From Macrostomum hystrix (taxonomy: Eukaryota; Platyhelminthes; Macrostomidae): 64,000 nt of DNA. Below the pieces are notes generated by a model. It saw only the letters and a program-made list of their open reading frames with translations, did no database searches and was not told where the DNA came from. The position numbers and the translations under genes are program-made. Shown here piece by piece: positions 21,973-32,400 of this stretch. Location: positions 5,689,001 to 5,753,000 of the forward strand of contig CATNEN010000001.1 of NCBI GenBank assembly GCA_950097015.1, given 5' to 3'. Numbering within the stretch: position 1 is the first letter of the stretch; each line of letters begins with the position of its first letter.

Positions 21973-22485
21973 CATTGTTGATGCATTATGAGATTTTGCT
22001 CTCTGTCCAGCATTCTAACCCTCTCTCTAGCTAGAATTTCCGCTTGGTTGGGGGCTGGGTGGTTGGGGTCAGGGGGTTGGGTCTGGTGCAGTCCCTTAAT
22101 AAGCTGCCGAATATCTTCCACATATGTCAGAAATGACTCAGTTAACAGCATTTTCCTATTGTGCAACTTATGCAGTAACACGGAACGATTTGTTCCGCAT
22201 CTATCGAATTGCTGTCTTAGCTGGACTACTAATGCTGGGTAGTTCTGCTGCGTCTGCGCGTCTAACTTGCCGTAGATCTCCCTAGCCGTTCCTTCTAGCA
22301 GGGTGGGTAATTAGCCTTTTCCTGCGGAGGCAGCTGATACTCGCGACAAAATAAGTCGAAGTGGTCCAAAAAGGTGGTAAAGCACTTCCGCAGATTAAAA
22401 GTTCCCGTAGTCTCCTTAATATCCCTATGCACTGACGGATTACGACGAGCTGCCATGTTATCAATCTGGTAGAACGGTAGGTCAA

Positions 22486-24009
22486 GATCTGGGTCTATGT
22501 GGAGCGCGTCTTCCAGTGTAGTTTACCTAAAGTGTGACTGTCTTCTTTTGACTGATATGCGGGCTTTTGTGTTTGTAGTAACTTGTACCTTTGTGCACTT
22601 GGTTGCTTTGTCACTTACTTTATCTTGCGGTGTGTTTCTCTCTGCTCGCTTGTTTTGTGCACTATTTCTGCGCTAGTGTTGATAGCTTTTTCCTTCGTGT
22701 GCTATTTGCACTCTGGCGTATACGTTTGTCATTTATCACTGAATTCCGAAGTTCTGATAAACAAAATACTAATTTAGCTGCTTCTACTCGTAGTTCGGTG
22801 CTTTATGAGCTTTGTAGTACTTTTACAGTAGCTTGATCAGGGCTGCTGTGCGAAAGATGACTTAGAAAGGGCGAGATCATCAATTGAAGAGTGGGTTTTC
22901 TCACAAAGGAAAACTCTACTCCTCACTTCTAGATTTTATTGAATCTAGGTAACTAGGTCCCCGTAGAAATGTACTACTTAGAAATTGCGCAATATATCTA
23001 TTAACTGAAGAGTCTGCCTACCTTTGTCTTTCCGCGAGGGAGGCTTTGGAAGTAGAGTCTGGCGCCGCTGAGCTTTCAGTACAAGTTCTTCTCGATACGG
23101 TCGACCTGGGTTGCGCTGCGAATAGCTTAATGAAGGTTGGAGTCTCAGGTAGACTCAAGTACTCAACTGGCGTATCAAAGTCCTACACTTGCAGCGGCTT
23201 ACTGCCACGCGCCGTTATACTAGATATATCTACCCGACGCGCGGTTGTTCCCCGTGAAAAACTATTTGGCCTTCGGTCTCTGAAACTAATTCGAGAGGAC
23301 CGGGTAACCTCCGAGTTCCTCCTGCAGTTCCTCGAAACTCGGGCTGACCTGATAATCCCCGCTAGCTGTATAGAGAGGAGGAACGCCCCTATACAGTAGA
23401 CACTTAGTAGAGCAACCCTGCTAAGTGTGCCTAAGATTAAAATGACTAACTCAACACAGAAAGGGTCTTAATATATTTATTGTCTGTAGGCCGGGACAAT
23501 AGACTTACGTGAAGTCGAAGATGTTTCTTGTAGGACTGGCATCTCTGGACACGCCGGGTGGATCCGATGATCTGAATCTCCGGGACTCCAGCGTGTGTGT
23601 ATTTATAGTCTTAGAGGAGTGGTTACATTCGTATGGTGCAATCACGTGATGGATCCATGTTGGTTCTAGTTTACCTACTGACAGATTGACGTTTTCTACT
23701 AAAGATGCGGAAGTTGGAGGGGTGGCTACTTGACAGATTAACTAAAGGTGTGATATCGTCATTGAGTCATTCTATTTCCGTCGTTCTATTTTTGATTCTT
23801 GTCAAGTACATGCGCAACAAATGGCTTTGTTGCGCATGCCTGTGTATAGCGTTGCTAAGATACCGTATCTATTGTCGTAAGCGTTTTACTGATTCGCATT
23901 GACGTTGTTCTACTTTCTACTATTGAAACGCGAGTAGTAGTGAAGTATGTATATGAATTTGCAATATGCAAAAATCGCACGAATTTAACTTTTACTGTTA
24001 GCGTTGACT
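22486..24009. other. Leader and flank of the gag-env relic
   Basis: It contains the presumed leader between LTR and gag. Plus-strand open frames here (22583-22836, 23046-23399) show no family. The duplicated WSC upstream segment begins at 24010 (gaaccccatgaaggtagaat), marking the right edge of the transposon nest. Confidence 0.4.
23440..23700 (-). promoter_or_regulatory. Possible 5' LTR promoter/poly(A) region of the gag-env element
   Basis: On the minus strand a CTATAAATA box (rc of 23600-23608) is followed about 125 bp later by AATAAA (rc of 23476-23481). This is the promoter-then-polyadenylation order expected across the U3-R junction of an LTR. It lies about 1 kb upstream of the gag start on the same strand. 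I could not find a second copy near 16.3 kb, so the LTR call is inference. Confidence 0.35.
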
Positions 24010-24480
24010 CTACAGAACCCCATGAAGGTAGAATCTAACTGGAAATTTAAGCTTTGAGATGCGATTCCCACCAGTTTCTACTCTTTTGCTAGTTCGCACT
24101 CTTGGTAAGTAAACATTTAGTCCTAAAGAGGGATTTTGTCCATCTCTCTATATAGACAAACTCTGTTGCTTAGTTGCCTCTCAACTGAAATTTGCAATTA
24201 CGGAACTATAACATAGCTCAGAGCCGCTACATTTCAACCTAAACCTTGCGCTTGGTTGAGTTGTCGGGTTTTCCACCGTCTCATTCTCATTTCCACCGAC
24301 GGCAGTGACTGCCCCTGAGAGGTCGACGGTCTCATTGGCCGTAATACTGCTTGTAAGAAACGTGTCCGTCGTCGAAGCGAGGGTAGCGACAGACGCAGCG
24401 AGGTCGATAGATCGAGTGATCGTGTCAGAACATCTGATATCGCTCCAATATCGGATGCGCGCCTCTTGCCGTTAGTCAAA
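24010..24480. repeat. Duplicated segment upstream of WSC copy B (match of 7195-7665)
   Basis: This is the second copy of the 470-bp segment, with a 9-bp insertion (gttgagttg) relative to the first and a handful of substitutions. Homology to copy A breaks at about 24481, where B carries about 720 bp that A lacks, and resumes at about 25200 (acaaaaacgaagataaaat). Confidence 0.75.
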
Positions 24481-25200
24481 TACCTGTGGCAAGAAGGACA
24501 AAGCGAAATGCTAGTTGCATTCACTTTTGACTGCAGAAGTCAGCATACGCCATATTTTATAATATTACACTTAACACTGCACAGACTTTGCATCCTTGTG
24601 TCCGGTGACCTTACCAACCTGCTCAAGCAGAAACCCGGCCTCGTGCAGCTCAGTAACGACAGTGGGGCGCACGTTATGCGAGCATAATCCTTTGAAAGTT
24701 TCACGGCTCCGGCTATTTTCTTCATCATGCTGAAAAGAGTGTTGACGCCAACAGGCTTTGTGGTGAACTAAGTCTTGCTGCTCTTAGCCGCGGTAGGCAT
24801 GAGAAACAACGGCAGCTGGTCAGCTTTAACATTCGAGGAAGCATGAACAGATTCGGCACGCTTAACAAAGAAAATACGAATCTTTTCCAGCGGGCAGTGC
24901 TCACCGGACAATACTTGTGATGACAAGAGCACTGCACGTCAGATAATAAGCAAGTTTAACTTGCTCTTGAATTTGTATGCACATGTGACCGTGATTTCTT
25001 TGAGAAGGTCAGACTTTTAACAAATAGGTCACATTGTTAGTTTCAAACTATGAATTACAAAGTTAACAAATTTAGTAATTTTTGCTATGTTTTTATAACT
25101 TATGTATAATGTTTGTAATTTAGTTTGTAATATTGTACGTTTGTTATTGTGTAACTTATTACAATCTTACTTGACTTATCAACTCACAATACTTCGTAGA
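24481..25200. other. Segment in unit B, absent from unit A, partly shared with unit D
   Basis: The last part (about 24940-25060, aacttgctcttg ... ccgtgatttctttgaga ... cagacttttaacaaata) matches 35460-35535 upstream of copy D. B and D thus share a longer 5' flank, and A has probably lost it. No coding gene is recognised. Confidence 0.5.
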
Positions 25201-25293
25201 AGACAAAAACGAAGATAAAATAGGAAATTAGAAGACTTAGGTGGGCTCTGCCTTTTCCAGAAAATTACAGATGACTTTTCCAGGACTTTCCAG

Positions 25294-26351
25294 ATGACTT
25301 TTCCAGGACTTGGACGGCTCATGATGTCGCTACTATTACTGCTGCTGATGGCAATGTCTCTATCATGCGGCCTGAAAGTTCAATTTCAGTACATCGGCTG
25401 CTTTACTGACTTCGTTGGAGGGGTTCGAGATATGGATGGCCTACTTGGCGTCACGCAGTACGGCAAATTCGTCAAGGTCGCAAATGAAACTAACATCATG
25501 GACTCTCTTCTGACCTGGGAGTCGTGCAGCAGTATCTGTTCCATCGGCGGCTTCGCCTTCATGGGACTGCAGGCTGGAGTCGGATGCTACTGCGATAACA
25601 AGTACGGAACCCAAGGCCCGTTTGCCGGCTGCTTTTCTCTATGCGCCGGTGATTCGACAAAGTACTGCGGCGGGAACAGCAGAAACTCCGTGTTCGACCT
25701 GACCTACCTGGGTAAGGGAGTCCCTTTACCTTTCTCACATTCCACATATACGAGTATTTCACATTTTTAGGACAATAGTATATTTTCATAGTGTATGATT
25801 TGTGTCTGGAATGATCATATTAATACGTTACACCAGCTCAAATTAGGCTATATTTCACAGTCGCAGCTATCGTGCAGTGCATATGAAAGCTTGGTATGAG
25901 CTCAGTCCATGGACTTATGGGAAGAACACCCACCCTTAATTACCCCAGCTGATGTTGTTACCGATTTAGCAGGTGGGTAAACTAAAGCAATGCAGAGTTA
26001 AGTGTCTTCGGGGGAGTCGAGAATCGAACCCCTGACCTTTACGTCGTAAGTCCGAGTCGTGAGTCTGTGACTAACTGAACATTTTTCCCTGTAGATGACT
26101 TAAAACCGACCAGCCGGTTCGTGCAGTCGAGCCGCAGCGTGATCGAGCCGGCCAGTGTGGCAGTGAGGCTGGCCGGTCCGCTCTACCGAACAGTCGCCGC
26201 CCGCAGCCGAATCGTGTGCAGCAGCCTGTGCAGAGCTGGTTGCCAGGCTGTGCTGTTCGATCCGCAGCAGCGGCTGTGTCACCTGCTGCGTCTGACGGTC
26301 ATCGCTGGAGACCTCCTCGCTGAACAGGGCCTGTTCTTCGTTCGCTCGTAG
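25294..26351 (+). CDS. WSC-domain secreted protein, tandem copy B
   Basis: Exons 25294-25711 and 26095-26351 (donor gtaagg, acceptor ccctgtag) give 224 codons with no break. Architecture and residue numbering are as in copy A: signal peptide to about residue 26, WSC domain 33-139 with eight conserved cysteines, then the four-cysteine PAN-like module. B differs mainly at residues 63-71 (ANETNIMDS, creating an NET glycosylation sequon) and near the last WSC cysteine (CGGNSRNS). Just upstream, a 23-bp tandem duplication has copied the start region, so an out-of-frame ATG at 25271 precedes the true ATG at 25294 and could reduce translation. It is probably functional at the protein level. Confidence 0.8.
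25895..26085 (-). mobile_element. tRNA-derived SINE in the intron of WSC copy B
   Basis: This is the orthologous copy of the SINE in intron A (ctcagtccatggactt through gtcgagaatcgaacccctga), with a deletion of about 25 bp in the middle (agtgtcttcggggg). Confidence 0.7.
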
Positions 26352-27204
26352 ATGCTTCACGCATTCTAAGAGACATGACATTTTAAACTACTTACCTGAG
26401 ATAAAGAAATGAGCATCAGAATATTTTTGTCCTTTTAAATTTTTAAGCGACAGCTTCAGCTATAGCTCACAACTATTCCCGATGGCTTGGCCCAAAATCG
26501 AGGAAAGCTCGGACAAAAAAAAATTTTCTGTGCAAATCTCACACCCTCTCACGCCGAGAAGCTGCAGAAAAGAACTGACTTTGGTACAAGTTTTTTAGAC
26601 AAGAGACTTTCTCGAAAAATCCGATTGCTTATGAATTGGACGTTAATTAGGCTTCATTTTTTCAGGTGTGGAATCTGTTGTCTATGGTTCAAATGTCTAT
26701 GCCTTTCATGTTCTCGAGGCCAGCGAAGCTTGTCATACGAGCTTATGCTTACTCTCTGTTTTGTTTACACTCGAGTGCCCTATTACTATACTTTCTACTC
26801 TCTCCCTCTAACTAAACTTATTAGCTAACATTCACTTCTCTCTTCTCTCCCTCGACTCTGATTGGCTTATCAAGAGGTACGAGTGGGCTGAAGGGTGGCT
26901 GAAGGGTAAAATGAGTAAAGACGGGCCAGAGGGTAAGAGTGATGAAAAAGAGTGGGAGTGAGGGATGAGAGACGAACAGTTAGCGAATCAGAGACCAGCG
27001 AATCAAAACAAATCAAGAAAATAGGACTATTTTAATTCATCAGAGAATGAAAAATATATTAAGGCGCAGTCAAGTCTGCGCTTTTTTAAACGATATTGAT
27101 ACTTGCTAAAGAAATATTTTAAGCCAAAACGCTTAGAACAGTTACACTTTGCGCATCTTACGCTTTTTTTCAACCTGCTTGCATGATCGGATGACAATGG
27201 AACT
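26352..27204. other. 3' flank of WSC copy B
   Basis: It matches the flank of A up to about 26939. Beyond that it is unique, with short repeats (gcgaatcagagaccagcgaatc). No gene is seen. Confidence 0.5.
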
Positions 27205-27441
27205 TTACCGGTTGGGTGCCGAGCAAGTTAATGGCGGTCGATCGAGGCGCGTAGCGCCGAGATCGTAATCGCCATTTACTGCGAGGCAGCCAACCGGTAA
27301 AAGCATTATAAGGCTTCAGGCCATAGACAAATCAACTCCCCCTATAACGCTATCTGGCGGCTGTCGGTCGACAAGCAACGGCGTTATAGGGGGAGTTGAT
27401 TTGTCTATGGCCTGAAGCCTTATAATGCTTTTACCGGTTGG
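27205..27441. repeat. Compound palindrome: 61-bp perfect inverted repeat plus overlapping hairpin
   Basis: 27290-27350 is a perfect 61-bp inverted match of 27381-27441, separated by a 30-bp loop (27351-27380). The outer 11 bp of the left arm (ccaaccggtaa) also pairs with ttaccggttgg at about 27206-27216, enclosing a second, imperfect hairpin whose centre is the palindrome ggcgcgtagcgcc (27246-27258). The shared arm means only one of the two structures can form at a time. No coding frame is involved. Confidence 0.9.
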
Positions 27442-27844
27442 TAAAATACTTTAATTGATAATTAAAAGAAACAAATATAAGCGTCCAAATTTTGTCTGCT
27501 TCTGGCTCATGGCGGATTGGCGCAGTTTGTGCCATAGACATGCCATTATCGCTGAGTGATCGTTTATACCATAATACGTTGCTGAAGCCTTATAATGAAG
27601 TAAATCATAAATAGTCGCTATCCTTTCCATGTATATTTTATGTAGACTAATTATTGGATAATTGTGTGCACATCGGAGCTGCGATTCTCATAAAAAAAGA
27701 ATGTTGCTACGGCTAATACTTAGTGCAGTCACAGCAGACTGTAAACAGATTTTTTCTCGCAACCAGCTTTTTCATGTTTAGCTTATTTGGATTGGCTACT
27801 GCAAATCTGATTGATGTTTTTACAAAAAATCTGGAAAACACACA
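27442..27844. other. AT-rich spacer upstream of WSC copy C
   Basis: A partial echo of the palindrome arm (gctgaagccttataatgaag) occurs at about 27582. No gene is seen. Confidence 0.4.
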
Positions 27845-27852
27845 TTATATAA
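27845..27852 (+). promoter_or_regulatory. TATA-like element upstream of WSC copy C
   Basis: ttatataagtag lies about 135 bp upstream of the ATG of copy C. An acceptor-like gaattgcag lies between them, as in the other copies. This is a candidate core promoter only. Confidence 0.35.
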
Positions 27853-27980
27853 GTAGATTATCGGCTGGTGTCGAATAAATAGGTCTGCGCATATCTCGAT
27901 GCTTTCCTGCATTAGAATTGCAGGACAAAGGAGTTGCCCCCTTTGTCAAGCCAGTGCAAGACAAGACGAAGACTACTCAC

Positions 27981-28775
27981 ATGATTTACCATGGGCTCAA
28001 TAAGAAGCTGCTTTTAGCGCGACTGCTTCTTCTGTTTTTATCGCTAGAAGCAGCTGATGGTAGTAGCAACTTGAAGGTCCAGTTCCAGTATATCGGCTGC
28101 TTCACCGACTATGTCAAATCAGTGCGTGACATGGATGGTCTGATTATAATAACGCGGTACGGTCAGTACACCAAAGCTGCGAATGGTCGTGGTATCACTT
28201 CATCAACAATGACTTGGGAGCTGTGCAGCAGCATCTGCTCCATCGGCGGCTTTGCCTACATGGGACTGCAGAACGGAGCCGGATGCTACTGCGGCAACAG
28301 CTACGGATCGTAGGGTGCGGCCAGCAACTGCAATATTAAATGTAATGGCAAGCCAGAACAACTCTGCCGAGCCAGCAGCAGAAATTCAGTGTTTTTTTGA
28401 CTTACTTCGGTGAGCTTAGCAGTAAAATAATGTGGGAATCAGTATGTACGAGCGTAGATAGTCAGTATAAAAATAAACGAACGAGTATAGCGTCAATTCA
28501 ATAACACTTCAGATGATTGGAAGCAGCCAAGCAGCTTCTTGCAGTCGAGCCGCAGCGTGATCGAGCCGGCCAGTGTGGCAGTGAGGCTGGCCGGTCCGCT
28601 CTACCGAACAGTCGCCGCCCGCAGCCGAATCGTGTGCAGCAGCCTGTGCAGAGCTGGCTGCCAGGCTGTGCTGTTCAATCCGCAGCAGCGGCTGTGTCAC
28701 CTGCTGCGTCTGACGGTCATCGCTGGAGACCTCCTCGCTGAACAGGGCCTGTTCTTCGTTCGCGAATGTTCTTAG
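27981..28775 (+). pseudogene. WSC-domain gene, tandem copy C (broken)
   Basis: The ATG at 27981 starts a different leader (MIYHGLNKKLLLARLLLLF) followed by the WSC domain (LKVQFQYIGCFTDY, GLQNGAGCYCGNSYG). A TAG interrupts the frame at about 28311, and a T-run near the end of the exon (tgtttttttgac) adds a frameshift before the donor (ggtgagc). Exon 2 starts at 28513 after cttcag and is open to 28775. Its first 25 or so bases are diverged (DDWKQPSSFL), but 28538-28765 is almost identical to exon 2 of A and B. The intron is only about 95 bp and lacks the SINE, so C is an older branch whose exon 2 was probably overwritten by gene conversion. Confidence 0.75.
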
Positions 28776-29396
28776 TGATATCGTGTGCTGAGGGGATTCA
28801 AAATTTCTAGAAGATAGGCGTCTAAATGTCCTATCAAAAGCATCGGCGATAACAGGAATGATATACATTGCAACGAGGGAAGTTTAAACTACCTGTCTCA
28901 AATATACTGTATTAAGATTTCTTACTTCAATAAATTCTGCACAGCAATTCTTTCAGGGTAAGAAATACCCCAAAGGGACTAGATTTCCTTTTCACAATTT
29001 ACAAATCACAGCAACGCCGGATCTTGATTGAGTTGTATACTTGTATAGCTGGGGTTCAATATATATTTTGTGCTCAATAAAACTACATATTATACTTTAT
29101 TAAGCTGTTTTGTGAGTTTAAATATCAAGTGGGTGTGTTTGATAAAAGGTTTTTTTAGAGATGTGCTGTAGTAACGCATATTTATTGAATGTTTATAAAA
29201 ATATTCTACAACATTGGCATTTTTTGTCATAGTCGTCAAAATAGCATCCAATCATAGCTTTGCTTTTCGACAGGAAATGCAGCAAAAGAAAGTGAAGGAA
29301 CTGGTACTTTAAGAGTAAACAGTTAAGTATATCAATTGGCTTTAGCTTGAATAGATCCAGACGTTTAAACGCATAGTTTTAAGGGGATGAAAGTAT
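28776..29396. other. Spacer between copy C and the LINE
   Basis: It is AT-rich with no coding frame. It ends at the target duplication of the LINE (gggaccagtgcta, 29397-29409). Confidence 0.5.
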
Positions 29397-29497
29397 GGGA
29401 CCAGTGCTACTTACTTACTCACTACTGGCGGGGGGCGAGACGCCGCGAATAGGCCGCGAGGCCCCTATCGCAACCCCAAGGTAAAAGGAAGGTGGCC

Positions 29498-32400
29498 TCA
29501 GCCTTGGGGGTGCGCCCACCCCACGCCAGCAGTCGGCAGGTTCGCCGGGGAGGCGTCGGCGACCTTCATCCGGCCGGTGTCACGGACGAAGGCGCGAAGG
29601 TCTCGGATGTTGTCCGGAGTCGTCAGTTCGTCCATCCCTTGCGGGTGGCCGAGGTGCCAGTTGCGCGCCTTTTCGAAGTAGGGGCAGAATGTCACGTGAT
29701 GTGCAGCGGTTTCCTTACCTATGCCACAGAAGGGACAGGTGGGGGAGCAGCCAGTTTGTAGCGAAATGTGTCTCTGGAAGAAGCCATGGCCCGTGATGAC
29801 CATGCACATCTCCCTGAGGTCAGTTCTATTAAGTGAAATCAAAAAGTCAGAGACTTTCCGGTTAATGATCGGCATGGCCATTCGGGTCTGCCTATAGTCG
29901 GTGCAGCTACTCCAGTGGAGCTGGTGTTGCTGATTTAGCCACCTGTCAACAGTGCGGTTGATGAGGGATTTAGGTACCGGTACCCTGATCGGGCGGTGGT
30001 TATTGTCCGGGTTGCTGCCATCCTTGGCGAGTTTGTCCGCGAGTTCGTTGCCAAGGATGTTGCTGTGGCCTGGGATCCAGACTAGGCTGATCCTGTTAAG
30101 GACCGCGAGTGACTGCAGGTCTCGGTGGCAGTCAGAGACCGTCCGAGTGGAGAGTTTGACGGCAGACAGAGCCTTGAGGGCGGCTTGACTGTCAGAATAG
30201 ATGCAGATGTTGAATCTGCTGACGTTGGCATTGAGGTGTTTGGCGCATTGGTTAATGGCGTAGATTTCGGCTTGGAAGACCGACGTGTTCTCACCAAGGT
30301 GAAGGCTCTCCTGAAGGAGCGCCTTACCCTCATGGAAGATGGCAATGCCTGCTCCGGCTAGGCCGTTGCTCAGCGAGCCATCGGTAAAGCAGTGGATACC
30401 CTGGCTGCGCTGGTTTACGCCGACGTCCAGCTGAGTGCTACCACGGTCAGGGATGACGGCGCTAAAACCCCTCCTGAGGATGAGGGAGGGAGGCTGGCTA
30501 TCCACATCGTTGGGGTCGATGTGGATGTGTGCAAGGTCACGGCGGACATAGTCCAGATGCGGAATGAGAGATTTGTCAGGAATAAATCCGGTTGGCGTAT
30601 TCTTAATGGATTTATCGCAGATAAGCCGGTAGGCGCACTTCATAGCCTCCGCCCTAATAAACAAATAGAGCGGAGGCATGTTTAGGATAGTATTTAGGCC
30701 CTCGTATGGGGTGGAGGGGTACGCACCTGCAATGGCACGGCAGATGCTGCCCTGCAGCTGGTAGAGTCGGTCGCGGGCGGTTTTCTGTTCCAGTACGCTG
30801 GACCAGATGAGGCTCGCATACGTAATACTCGGTCTAATGATACCGGTGTAGATCCAGCGGACCGTTCTCGGGGTGAGGCCCCAGGTCGGTCCAATGGCCC
30901 TACGAACTTGGGCGAAACAGCGTTTAGCTCGTCCGATGATGTTTCCAAGGTGTTTTGTCCAGCGCAGATCGTGCGTGAGCGTTACACCTATGTACTTGGT
31001 TTCCTTTTCGAAAGGGATGTTCCTACCATAGATGGTGAGGTTTTGCATGTCCCACTTATGTTTTCGAGTGAAGACAATTGCTACCGTCTTGGTGACGCTG
31101 ATTTTGAGGCCATGCTGGGTGGCCCAGTTTCCTGCCTTGTTGGCGAATTGCTGTAGCAGGTTACGCAGGGTGCTGGTGTCTGGCCCGCTGACCACCGCGG
31201 CGACGTCATCGGCATAGCCGGCCCTGGTGACACTGCTAGGTACATCAGCCGTCAGGAGCTCGTCCATGACGAGGTTCCAGAGCAGCGGGGTGAGCACACC
31301 GCCCTGGGCGCCACCTTTCATCACTGCGCGGGTGCAGGTGATGTTCATGAGCGTGGAGGTAACGGATCTGTTGCGGATCATGAAGTCAATCCAGCGAATT
31401 ATGCTGGGTCTGACGCCTCTGTCTGAAAGGGTGTCTCTGAAGGAGCCAAAGTTGACGTTGTCAAAGGCCCCTTCGATATCAACAAACAGCCCGAGAGCGA
31501 GTTGCTTGCTAAGGATGGCTTTCTCAATAGCAGAAGTAATAACATGGAGCGCGTGCTCGGTAGTTTTACCAGGTTGGAAAGCGAACTGGTACTTACTAAT
31601 GGGGGCTGACCGCAGGTCGCAGTCTCGGAGCCTCCATAGAATGAGCCTTTCCATCAGCTTGACGCAGAAGGAGGTGAGGCTAATGGGGCGGAAAGATTTC
31701 ACGTTGGTATAGTCGCCCTTCGCAGGTTTGGGGATGAAGACAACCCTGGAGGTTCTCCAGGTGGTAGGTATGTAGCCTGTAACAAAACAGTCAATGATCA
31801 ATTTTGAGAGAGCTTCAGAGAAACTCTGAAGTTTAAGCGCCTCCTGTAGGATACAGGGGCTGATCTTGTCCGGGCCTGGGGCCTTAAAAGGCTTGAAGGA
31901 GTCAGCCGCTAGCCTCAGCAGGCTCGGCGAGGCGCATTGCTGAAAGAGGTCGCGATCATGTGGTCTGTGGTCGTTCACCACATTTTCGGGGTTTTCAACC
32001 TGTGGAAAACAGGTAGAGAATAACAGATTTAAGGATTCTTCTGCGGTGCTGGTGTAGTTACCGTCCAGATGCAGGAGAGAGTTGCACTGAGCGAGGTTGT
32101 CGTGCCTGAGTGACCTGACCAGCCACGCCGTAGGGTGCTGACCCTCCAGGCTGGCACAGTAGGCCTTCCAGGTGTTCTTCTTCGCCCGTTGGATGCTGCT
32201 TTTGTAGATCCTTAGGGCAGAGTGGTAGTTCTCCCAGTCCACCGGGGTGTTGCTGCTGTGCGCAAGGCGTTGCAGCCGGCGCGAGGTCTTTTTCAAGCGG
32301 GTGAGCTCGGGGTTCCACCAGGGCGAGTATTTCTTCCTGTGCTTTACCTTGGGGGCGTTTTCACGAATGGCGGTATGTAACAGGTTAGTGAGAGTATTGC

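Larger units (their letters stand above)
18546..22480 (-). pseudogene. gag: Retroelement gag relic, split by a LINE insertion
   Basis: The N-terminal part starts near 22461 (ATG, MAARRNPSVHRDIK), with a capsid-like stretch (NLRKCFTTFLDHFDLF, then ALVVQLRQQFDRCG, typical of retrotransposon gag). A frameshift occurs near 22313. After the LINE insertion (19080-21972) the C-terminal part resumes with one CCHC zinc knuckle (CFYCNRQGHIAAEC) and an Arg/Gln/Gly-rich tail ending near 18546. The env-like frames begin only about 100 bp further on, so protease, RT and integrase are missing from between gag and env. It is non-functional. Confidence 0.7.

Noticed and set aside
23046-23399. 117-codon plus-strand protein
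   Set aside because: It lies in the leader or LTR area of the gag-env relic, with no domain and no splice context.
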